Shown here in pieces: positions 1 through 6,407 of a DNA stretch of 31,657 bases; the stretch's first letter is position 1; the number at the start of each line of letters is the position of its first letter. The notes beneath the pieces were generated by a model that was not told the DNA's origin, did no database searches, and saw only the letters and a list, made by a program, of their open reading frames with translations. Source of the DNA: Porphyromonadaceae bacterium UBA7203. Lineage in GTDB: Bacteria; Bacteroidota; Bacteroidia; Bacteroidales; Muribaculaceae. The translations under genes were made by a program, and so were the position numbers. The stretch is taken from NCBI GenBank assembly GCA_002490725.1, contig DKUN01000005.1, positions 1 through 31,657 of the forward strand, written 5' to 3'.

Positions 1-23
1 TTCAGCCACTCACCCACCTCTCC
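1..23 (-). tRNA. tRNA-Ser, 5' part only (cut by window edge)
   Basis: Read on the minus strand from base 23 down to 1, the sequence has the layout of the start of a class II serine tRNA: a 7-nt acceptor strand GGAGAGG, then TG, then a D-arm ending in GAGTGGCTGAA, which matches the D-arm of bacterial tRNA-Ser as I know it. The anticodon lies outside the window, so the isoacceptor cannot be named. A well-formed promoter ends 14 nt upstream, which fits a short tRNA leader. Identity as Ser rests on 23 bases only. Confidence 0.72.
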
Positions 24-36
24 GTGTTTGCGAGTG

Positions 37-68
37 CAAAGTTATGGAGTTTTTTTGAGATGCGCAAA
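37..68 (-). promoter_or_regulatory. Promoter of the tRNA-Ser gene
   Basis: On the minus strand there is a -7 box TAACTTTG (bases 44 to 37) and a TTTG (68 to 65) 20 bp upstream, the Bacteroidota sigma-ABfr consensus. Transcription would start near base 30, a few nt before the tRNA. It lies back to back with the promoter of the lipoprotein gene at 122. Confidence 0.7.
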
Positions 69-83
69 TTTTTTTGCACTTTT

Positions 84-114
84 TTTGCGGCGGTCGGTTT
101 TTTGCGTAACTTTG
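84..114 (+). promoter_or_regulatory. Promoter of the lipoprotein gene at 122
   Basis: TTTG (84-87), 19 bp, TAACTTTG (107-114) is a perfect match to the Bacteroidota vegetative promoter. The expected start of transcription is near 118-121, while the start codon is at 122, so the mRNA would have almost no leader. Confidence 0.8.
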
Positions 115-121
115 CGCCGTT

Positions 122-838
122 ATGAAAAGGGCCCATATAGCTTTTGTTGCAGCTTGTCTTGCCGTGGCCGGATGCGGCGGCGAGAAGTCGTTTAGAGTTG
201 AAATAGACGTTCCGGCCATTGGAACTCAGGAGGTAACGGTTGTTTACACGACTGCCGACAGTGACCGCTCGGTTATCCGCGTGCCTGCTATTGACGGCAG
301 GTTTGAGTTTGAAGGTCGTGGCGGCGAGCAGTCGACTGTTGAGCTTTACAGGGCAAATAAGACTCTTTTTGCGGCGTTCGCGGTCAGCGATGGCGAAAAG
401 GTGAAACTCGAGAGCGAAGGCGACAGCCTGTTTGTTTCAGGTACGGATGATTTCAGGCCGGTAATGACTGTCTATGCCGATACAGTGGTGAGCAGTTGGC
501 CAGAGTTTGTCAGCCAGGAACTGATAATTACCCGCGACTCGTCGCATGTTTACGAGCCTGAAGGCGTTTGGTTCTTTACGTCGAACTCTCAGGAGCGCAC
601 TCAGTCGGTGCTTGATTCAATCAAGGCATATGTAGAGGCCGACAAGATTGTCAGAGACGTTTATGTGTCGACCGACCTGACGCAGTGGCGCATCATTACC
701 CGGCAGGATTCGGCTACGTGGACCCAGGGGCTGCTGCCCGACGGTCCGCTGGCTCTCGACGGAATTCTTTTGTTTACTCCATGTCTGGTCGAGGTTGATT
801 CGGCGGGAGAGGTCAGCCGTGTTCAGAGGCTTGAGTAG
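122..838 (+). CDS. Lipoprotein with DUF4369-like N-terminus and a thioredoxin-like domain lacking CxxC
   Basis: A 238-residue protein. Residues 1-17 form a lipoprotein signal ending in a lipobox with Cys18; no acidic cluster follows the Cys, so it is probably periplasm-facing. Residues about 25-105 have the pattern of the DUF4369 beta-domain that precedes thioredoxin domains in Bacteroidota. The C-terminal half follows the layout of a TlpA/ResA-like fold: a hydrophobic strand (VWFF), a helix, the VYVSTD strand, a W..I helix, a ..W.Q segment, a TP at the cis-proline position and a VDSAGEV strand. Where the active-site CxxC should be, the sequence reads SNSQER, so thiol-redox activity is not expected. 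The fold assignment is inference from pattern; the signal peptide and the missing CxxC are seen directly. The 3' end overlaps the convergent nuclease-like gene by 16 bp. Confidence 0.6.
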   Translation: MKRAHIAFVAACLAVAGCGGEKSFRVEIDVPAIGTQEVTVVYTTADSDRSVIRVPAIDGRFEFEGRGGEQSTVELYRANKTLFAAFAVSDGEKVKLESEGDSLFVSGTDDFRPVMTVYADTVVSSWPEFVSQELIITRDSSHVYEPEGVWFFTSNSQERTQSVLDSIKAYVEADKIVRDVYVSTDLTQWRIITRQDSATWTQGLLPDGPLALDGILLFTPCLVEVDSAGEVSRVQRLE

Positions 839-1305
839 TCGGGGATGCCCGGAAGAAAAGTATATGTGCCCTCGGCGCAGTCAACGGCGCAGCAATAGTG
901 GTTCAGTCCGTTGCTTACAATGAGGTAGGGGGCTTGAAGCGCCATGTTGTAGCGCACAATCTGCTCGAAGACCTTTGCGGTCAGTTCTACGGTCGGGGCT
1001 TTATATTCCACTATCATCAGCGGCGTGCCGTCTGAATTGCGCCAGACAACACTGTCACACCTGCGGTGAAGGCCGTTGAGGCTGATGCTGACCTCGTTGG
1101 CCATCAGAGAGGCCGGATAGCCGTGGTCGCAAATCAGGTGGGCAACGAAGTGCTGTCTGACCCATTCCTCTGGCGTCAGGAGCAGCCAGCGCCGGCGCAG
1201 CGTGTCGTAAATCTCTATGCGTGCAGACGAATTGTGTCGCAACTGTAGTTGTCGCGGCGGAAGGTTCAGTGGAACGATGCAATTTTTTTGGTTGATTGTG
1301 GGCAC
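823..1305 (-). CDS. Single-domain HSDR_N-type nuclease-like protein
   Basis: The core matches the N-terminal nuclease domain of type I restriction HsdR subunits, found as a stand-alone protein next to holA in many Bacteroidota. Conserved features are the TPEEWVRQHFV segment and a PD-(D/E)xK-like site: an Asp in CDSVVW, then E-Y-K in VEYKAP about 16 residues later. No helicase, methylase or specificity gene is nearby, so it is not part of a restriction system here. The reading frame is open back to an ATG at 1368, but a minus-strand -7 box (TACTTTTG, 1347-1340) lies inside that extension. I therefore prefer the GTG at 1305, giving 160 residues with Asp84, Glu100 and Lys102. The start is uncertain. 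The gene faces away from holA; its cellular role is unknown. Confidence 0.7.
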   Translation of the reverse strand: MPTINQKNCIVPLNLPPRQLQLRHNSSARIEIYDTLRRRWLLLTPEEWVRQHFVAHLICDHGYPASLMANEVSISLNGLHRRCDSVVWRNSDGTPLMIVEYKAPTVELTAKVFEQIVRYNMALQAPYLIVSNGLNHYCCAVDCAEGTYTFLPGIPDYSSL

Positions 1306-1324
1306 TGGTTTCGTGGAAAATTCG

Positions 1325-1347
1325 TAAATTTGACCTCCGCAAAAGTA
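1325..1347. promoter_or_regulatory. Face-to-face -7 boxes for holA and the nuclease-like gene
   Basis: A plus-strand TAAATTTG (1325-1332) points toward holA and a minus-strand TACTTTTG (1347-1340) points toward the nuclease-like gene. They are only 7 bp apart and aim at each other, so each transcript would start within the other promoter. Neither has a convincing TTTG at 19-21 bp, so both calls rest on the -7 box alone. Confidence 0.45.
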
Positions 1348-1366
1348 CGTAAATTTTTTCAGACTC

Positions 1367-2392
1367 ATGGCATCCGCTCAACCAACAATACAAGATATAC
1401 GCCGGCAACTGGCTGCCGGCAGTCCGGCTCCTATCTATGTCATACATGGCGAAGAGGCGTATTATGTTGACGAGCTGGTCAAGGACTTCGAGGCTCTGGT
1501 GCCCGACGAAGAGAAGGATTTTAATCTCTATATATTATATGCCCCGCAGGTTGAGCCCGACGCGGTTATCGATGCCTGTCTGCGTTATCCGATGATGGCT
1601 GAGCGCCAGGTCGTGATTTTAAAAGAAGCGCAGGCCGCGGCGCGTAAGGCCGATTTCCTTAATGCCATGGCTGAATATGCGCGCCGTCCCAATCCCCAGA
1701 CCGTTCTGGTTGTTGTTGGCCGCGGAGCTGTTTTGACAGGTGCTGCGTTTATGAATGCCGTAAAGGCGTCGAAAGGTGTTATTTTTAATTCGCCGCGCCT
1801 GTGGGATAGTCAGATCGGGCCTAAAATAGACGAATTGGCGGCTGAATCGGGGCTGAATGTCGACTCCAAGGCGCGTGCCATGCTTGTTGATCATGTCGGC
1901 ACGGATTTAAGCCGTATTGTTAATGAAGTCAGGAAGCTGACGCTCGTCTTGCCGCGAGGCGCCTCGATTACGCCCCAGGTGGTTGAGAAGCTGATTGGTG
2001 TAAGCAAGGATTTCAACAATTTCGAACTTATTGATGCGCTGGCACATCGCGATGCCGCCAAGTGCTATCGCATAGCCGAATATTTCAGACGTAATCCCAA
2101 GGCCAATCCGTCAATAGTGACCGGCGTCGCTATTTTCAATTTCTTTGCTAAACTGTTGCTGGCCATCTATACTCCGGAACGTTCCGAATCAGGACTTGCG
2201 GGGGCCATAGGTTCGCGCGCAGGTTCAATCGAGATGCGCAATATTCTCAGCGCCATGAAAATGTATAATGCCCGTCAGGCCATAACGGCAATTTCGGCCT
2301 GCAGGCGCTTTGATGCACGCGCAAAGGGCGTCGGCTCGCGACTTGACGAGTATGACCTTCTGCGCGAGCTATTGTTTGTAATTTTGAACTGA
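1367..2392 (+). CDS. holA: DNA polymerase III subunit delta
   Basis: A 341-residue protein of the usual length for HolA. It is the clamp-loader subunit that opens the beta sliding clamp and works in the cytoplasm with the tau/gamma and delta-prime subunits. The N-terminal IYVIHGEEAYYVDEL segment is the family's characteristic start of the AAA+-like domain, and the helical C-terminal region includes the expected LxxLAHRDAAKCYRIAEYF-type helices. It begins at ATG 1367, which overlaps the ATG that opens the extended frame of the opposite-strand gene. Six bases separate it from murF-alr downstream, so the two are probably co-transcribed. Confidence 0.92.
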   Translation: MASAQPTIQDIRRQLAAGSPAPIYVIHGEEAYYVDELVKDFEALVPDEEKDFNLYILYAPQVEPDAVIDACLRYPMMAERQVVILKEAQAAARKADFLNAMAEYARRPNPQTVLVVVGRGAVLTGAAFMNAVKASKGVIFNSPRLWDSQIGPKIDELAAESGLNVDSKARAMLVDHVGTDLSRIVNEVRKLTLVLPRGASITPQVVEKLIGVSKDFNNFELIDALAHRDAAKCYRIAEYFRRNPKANPSIVTGVAIFNFFAKLLLAIYTPERSESGLAGAIGSRAGSIEMRNILSAMKMYNARQAITAISACRRFDARAKGVGSRLDEYDLLRELLFVILN

Positions 2393-2398
2393 GCAGTC

Positions 2399-4642
2399 AT
2401 GTCGGATATTATACTTGAAGCAATCTGTCGCAGGGGAGCTGACGTAGTGCTGACCGATTCACGGTCGCTGCGTGAACCCGCCCGCACAGTTTTTTTTGCA
2501 CTCAGAACCGCCAACAACGACGGTCATAAATATATTGCCGAACTTGCGGCGCGGGGCGTAGGCCTGTTTGTGGTCGAGGAGATTCCCGACGGCGTGGACG
2601 GTGAGTTTATCAAGGTCGACAATACCCTTGCCGCACTGCAGCATACCGCCGAAATCTATCGCAGTGGCCTGTCGGCAAGGGTTGTGGCCGTGACCGGCTC
2701 GAAAGGCAAAACCATTGTCAAGGAATGGATGGCCGAAGCGTTTGCCCTGAAAGGCGAAACTTCGCGCTCGCCGCGCAGCTGGAACTCGCAGATAGGAGTG
2801 CCGCTGTCGCTGCTCGGAGTCAGTCAGACGGCCGAATTTGCCGTAATCGAAGCGGGCATATCCATGCCCGGCGAGATGGCGCGTCTGGAGCGTATGATTC
2901 GCCCCGAGGTCGTTGTCATAACCGGCATTGAAGAGCTCAGGCCGGCTGAAGGTTACGAAGACTACGCTGCGAAATGTAGCGAGAAGCTCTTGCTTGCGCG
3001 CAACGCGCGTGCAGTAGTGTATCAGGCGTCGATTCAGGAAGCGGTTGACCGCAGCGTGCCCCCGTCGGTGATGAAAATTGCGGTCGAGGTGCCTCCGTCG
3101 GCCGACTGGATGCAACACGACAGCCTGCTGGCACGTGAGGCTCTGCGCCTTTTGGGCGCGGAGTTGCCCGACGACGTCGTAAGGCCGCTGCGCACACGGC
3201 TCGATGCCAGTGACGGCGTGAATAACTGTACAATTATTACCGACCGTTTTACCTGCGACTCATTTTCGCTGACGTCGGCGCTTGATTTCATGATGCGTCG
3301 GCGCACCGCCGGGCGCAGGGTTACTGTGATTCTCGACCGCTTGCGCGACTGCGACTGCGACCGCATGCCGCAAATCGACGGTGCCGACCGCGTAATCTAC
3401 GTTGGTAATGGCGGCCTTACGGCCGAACAGTTTCGCGCCGAGGTGTCGGTCGGTGATTTCTCTGACGAACTGATTCTGGCCAAGGGCGAAGAGGGAGGGG
3501 TGGTTTCGGAGTTTGCAGAACAACTCCAGGCGCGTCATCACGAAACTGTGCTGGAGGTAAATCTTGATGCCATAGTCCATAACTTCAATCATTTCAGGGC
3601 GCTGTTGAAGCCCTCGACGGGTATAGTGGCGATGGTCAAGGCGTCGGGCTATGGGGCCGGTGCCTATGAGCTGGCCAAAACTCTGCAAAGTCAGGGAGCC
3701 GCATATCTTGCCGTCGCCGTTGTTGACGAGGGCGAAGAACTCAGGCGTAACGGAATCACGATGCCTATAATGGCCCTGAACCCGAAGGTCACCAACTATG
3801 ACTCGCTCTTTTCCAACCGCCTTGAGCCGGAAGTGTTCAGCTTCGATATGCTTGACGAAATCATACGCGAGGGAGCCAAGCGCGGTGTGACCGGCTATCC
3901 GGTGCATATAAAGTTCGACACCGGCATGCACCGCCTAGGATTCCTTGAGAGCGACATCGACTCCCTTTGCCGCAGGTTGCTTGCAACCGAGGTGGTTACG
4001 GTGGCATCGGTCTTTTCTCATCTGGCCACTGCCGACTGCCTCGACATGGATGATTATACTATGGGGCAGCTCAATATGTTCACCTCAATTTGCGAGCGGA
4101 TGCGCGCCGGGCTGGGATATGCCTTCAAGCGCCATGTTCTCAACTCCGCCGGCATAGCCAGGTTTCCGCAATGGCAGTTCGAGATGGTGCGTCTTGGCAT
4201 CAGCCTTTACGGCGTAGACACCATCAGTGTTCCCGAAACGCGAGGTCTGCGCACGGTCAGCACGCTGCGCTCCATCATCATTTCGGTCAAGGACTGGCCG
4301 GCCGGAACGTCTATCGGCTACGGACGCCGCACTATTCTCGATCGCGACTCGAAGGTGGCGACTGTTCCCGTCGGTTATGCCGACGGACTTGACCGCCATC
4401 TGGGCAATCGAGTCGGCAAGGTCTGGGTCAACGGTGCGCTTTGTCCGATTTTGGGCAATATCTGCATGGATGCCTGCATGATAGACATTACTGACGCGCC
4501 GGGCGCCGAAACCGGCTCATCGGTCGAGTTTTTTGGCGAGAATCTGCCTGTGAGCGATGTCAGCGACCTGCTCGGCACTATACCTTACGAAATTTTAACC
4601 TCAGTTTCCCCACGCGTCAAGCGTGTTTATTACCGCGAATGA
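2399..4642 (+). CDS. alr: Fused MurF-like / alanine racemase protein, MurF half degenerate
   Basis: A 747-residue fusion typical of Bacteroidota, where relatives as I recall them are about 820 residues. The C-terminal half (from about 381) is a complete alanine racemase, making D-Ala from L-Ala with PLP: Lys414 in AMVKASGYG binds PLP, and SIGYGRR and VPVGYADGLDR match the catalytic Tyr region. The N-terminal half resembles MurF, the ligase that adds D-Ala-D-Ala to the UDP-MurNAc-tripeptide. It keeps a P-loop (TGSKGKT, 99-105) and WNSQIGVPLS, but the expected NxxxAH motif reads GIEELRPAEGY, the NDSYNS motif reads TDRFTCDS, the KGSR motif reads KGEEGG, and about 60 residues seem missing after 230. 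Ligase activity is therefore doubtful; racemase activity is expected. There is no frameshift. The stop overlaps the queA start (ATGA). Confidence 0.9.
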   Translation: MSDIILEAICRRGADVVLTDSRSLREPARTVFFALRTANNDGHKYIAELAARGVGLFVVEEIPDGVDGEFIKVDNTLAALQHTAEIYRSGLSARVVAVTGSKGKTIVKEWMAEAFALKGETSRSPRSWNSQIGVPLSLLGVSQTAEFAVIEAGISMPGEMARLERMIRPEVVVITGIEELRPAEGYEDYAAKCSEKLLLARNARAVVYQASIQEAVDRSVPPSVMKIAVEVPPSADWMQHDSLLAREALRLLGAELPDDVVRPLRTRLDASDGVNNCTIITDRFTCDSFSLTSALDFMMRRRTAGRRVTVILDRLRDCDCDRMPQIDGADRVIYVGNGGLTAEQFRAEVSVGDFSDELILAKGEEGGVVSEFAEQLQARHHETVLEVNLDAIVHNFNHFRALLKPSTGIVAMVKASGYGAGAYELAKTLQSQGAAYLAVAVVDEGEELRRNGITMPIMALNPKVTNYDSLFSNRLEPEVFSFDMLDEIIREGAKRGVTGYPVHIKFDTGMHRLGFLESDIDSLCRRLLATEVVTVASVFSHLATADCLDMDDYTMGQLNMFTSICERMRAGLGYAFKRHVLNSAGIARFPQWQFEMVRLGISLYGVDTISVPETRGLRTVSTLRSIIISVKDWPAGTSIGYGRRTILDRDSKVATVPVGYADGLDRHLGNRVGKVWVNGALCPILGNICMDACMIDITDAPGAETGSSVEFFGENLPVSDVSDLLGTIPYEILTSVSPRVKRVYYRE

Positions 4643-5850
4643 ATCCACAGCAAATCAGCATAGAGCAATTCAACTATCCTCTTCCTGACGAACGTATAGC
4701 AAAACATCCGCTCGTTGAGCGCGACCGTTGCCGGCTGCTTTTCCGCAGCCCTGACGGCAAGATTGACGATTGCGTATTCAACGAACTGCCGTCGCTGCTT
4801 CCGGCCGGTTCGATGCTCGTTTATAACAACACCCGCGTTATTAACGCGCGCTTGCGATTCCGCAAGGAGAGCGGCGCGCTGATTGAAATTTTCTGCCTTG
4901 AACCTGTGATGCCGACAGATTATGCCGTCAGCTTCGCTTCGTCGGGCACCGACGGAGTGCAGTGGCAGTGTTTTGTCGGCAACAGCAAGCGCTGGAAGGA
5001 GGGCCCGCTGCATGGCAGGGTAGGCGACTGCGTTCTGACGGCCGAGCGTATAGCCAAGGAGGGAAATGCGTCGGTTGTGCGCTTCACTTGGACCGGAGCA
5101 GCCTCGTTTGCCGAGATTATAGCCGAGGCGGGCGAACTGCCGATTCCTCCTTATCTTAACCGTGCTACCGAACAGAGTGACGAGCAGGATTATCAGACGG
5201 TATTCTCGAGAATTGACGGCTCGGTGGCCGCACCCACGGCAGGCCTGCATTTTACACCCGCGCTGCTTGACGCGGTCGACGAGGCAGGCATGGTGCGCAG
5301 GGAGCTGACTCTGCATGTCGGTGCGGGAACATTTCAGCCTGTCAAGAGCGAGCAGATCGGTGAGCATGAAATGCACAGCGAATTCATCAGCGTGGAGAAA
5401 ACGCTGATTGAAGAGCTGGCCGAAACGGATCGTCCGGTAGTTGCGGTAGGCACTACGTCGGTCAGAACGCTCGAGAGCCTGTATCATCTCGGATGCATGG
5501 CCTCGCAGGGGCTGGCAATCAACGAACTGCCGCAGTGGTATCCTTATGCCGACTCTCACCCGAGGCTTTCGCGCCGCGAGGCCATGAAAGCACTGGCCGC
5601 GGCTCTGAGTTGCGACCGGCTTGTTGCATCGACGCGTGTAATCATTGCGCCCGGCTATGAGTACAAGGTGGTTGACGGAATCATTACCAACTTCCATCAG
5701 CCCAAGTCGACACTGCTGCTACTGGTCAGCGCGTTTGTCGGCGACGAGTGGCGCCGGATGTATGATCACGCTCTCGCCGATCCGGGCTATCGCTTTCTCA
5801 GCTACGGGGATGCGTGTCTGCTCCTGCGCGATAAACGCGACTGTGAATAA
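4639..5850 (+). CDS. queA: S-adenosylmethionine:tRNA ribosyltransferase-isomerase
   Basis: A 403-residue enzyme that transfers the ribosyl part of SAM to preQ1 in tRNA, forming epoxyqueuosine, the step before queuosine. Family signatures are seen: VYNNTRVINARL (61-72), AAPTAGLHFT (about 196-205), VGTTSVRTLES (about 272) and TNFHQPKSTLLLL (about 350). It is longer than the E. coli protein, as is usual in Bacteroidota. The start codon overlaps the stop of murF-alr in an ATGA, which points to translational coupling. The last 53 bp overlap the end of the convergent GNAT gene. Other queuosine genes are not in the window. Confidence 0.93.
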   Translation: MNPQQISIEQFNYPLPDERIAKHPLVERDRCRLLFRSPDGKIDDCVFNELPSLLPAGSMLVYNNTRVINARLRFRKESGALIEIFCLEPVMPTDYAVSFASSGTDGVQWQCFVGNSKRWKEGPLHGRVGDCVLTAERIAKEGNASVVRFTWTGAASFAEIIAEAGELPIPPYLNRATEQSDEQDYQTVFSRIDGSVAAPTAGLHFTPALLDAVDEAGMVRRELTLHVGAGTFQPVKSEQIGEHEMHSEFISVEKTLIEELAETDRPVVAVGTTSVRTLESLYHLGCMASQGLAINELPQWYPYADSHPRLSRREAMKALAAALSCDRLVASTRVIIAPGYEYKVVDGIITNFHQPKSTLLLLVSAFVGDEWRRMYDHALADPGYRFLSYGDACLLLRDKRDCE

Positions 5851-6301
5851 GGCGGACGGCCTCGTCGACGTCAGTTTCGCCGCGCAGCATCAGGCGCAGC
5901 GGAATTGACGGCAGGCCGGGCGCATAGCTTGGCTGCATGTAGTCGACGTCGAGCAGCCTGAACCCGTTGCGCTCGTAGAACGCGATTCTGCGGCGGGCTT
6001 CAGTGCTCTGTTCCGGCGGTTCGACCTCAAGAATCACCGCGCCCTGAAGCTCGGCGAGCACACTGCTGCCGATTCCATTGCCGCGTGTTTCAGGATAAAC
6101 GGCAAAGTGCTCCACATATGTAACTCCGGGAAATTCCCATGCGGTCAGAAGGCCGTGGTCGGCTATGGCATAGAATCTGAAGGCCGGGTCATCGGGCGGC
6201 ATCTGGTCAGACGGGCGCCTCTCCTCGGCGGGAAATGCCGATTCGTAGAGCTCCATCAGTTTGCGGCGCTTATCGGCTGTCATTTCGATAGATAGTAACA
6301 T
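5798..6301 (-). CDS. GNAT family N-acetyltransferase
   Basis: A 167-residue protein with the GNAT acetyl-CoA binding signature: a VEHFAVYPETRG strand followed by RGNGIGS (the RxxGxG/A pyrophosphate loop) and a following helix. A later AFYERNGFRLL segment is the usual beta6-alpha4 region. The acceptor substrate cannot be told from sequence; it could be a small molecule or a protein N-terminus. ATG 6301 lies only 4 nt after a -7 box, while a second ATG at 6283 (MTADKRR) would leave a leader of about 17 nt; either may be used. The C-terminal 17 residues are encoded opposite the end of queA. Confidence 0.82.
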   Translation of the reverse strand: MLLSIEMTADKRRKLMELYESAFPAEERRPSDQMPPDDPAFRFYAIADHGLLTAWEFPGVTYVEHFAVYPETRGNGIGSSVLAELQGAVILEVEPPEQSTEARRRIAFYERNGFRLLDVDYMQPSYAPGLPSIPLRLMLRGETDVDEAVRLIHSRVYRAGADTHPRS

Positions 6302-6305
6302 AGTG

Positions 6306-6338
6306 CAAATTTACGAATATTTTTTGCTTATTAACAAA
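6306..6338 (-). promoter_or_regulatory. Promoter of the GNAT gene
   Basis: On the minus strand, TTTG (6338-6335), 21 bp, TAAATTTG (6313-6306). The upstream box lies between the two boxes of the divergent plus-strand promoter, so the two promoters are interleaved and RNA polymerase probably cannot occupy both at once. Confidence 0.6.
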
Positions 6339-6353
6339 AATTTTGTATCTTTG
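6323..6353 (+). promoter_or_regulatory. Promoter of the surface lipoprotein / TonB receptor locus
   Basis: TTTG (6323-6326), exactly 19 bp, TATCTTTG (6346-6353). Transcription should start near 6360, leaving a leader of about 47 nt before ATG 6408. The leader is A-rich with no Shine-Dalgarno sequence, normal for Bacteroidota. Confidence 0.8.
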
Positions 6354-6407
6354 TGCCGATGAAGAAACACATACAATAAATCAACACATAAAATCAACAA
6401 TCACATT

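Noticed and set aside
45..90. T-rich short repeats that look like a terminator before the first lipoprotein gene
   Set aside because: Stems are only 4-6 bp and the region is already explained by two divergent promoters.
823..1368. A type I restriction-modification system
   Set aside because: Only the nuclease-like domain is present; there is no helicase part, methylase or specificity gene nearby.
2399..4642. Frameshift or sequencing error as the cause of the odd MurF half
   Set aside because: The frame is continuous, recognisable MurF-like segments appear before and after the divergent parts in the same frame, and base composition is even.
4630..5697. A 355-codon open frame on the minus strand opposite queA
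   Set aside because: It is the antisense shadow of a clearly conserved gene, with Arg/Ala/His-rich low-information protein and no promoter or family match.
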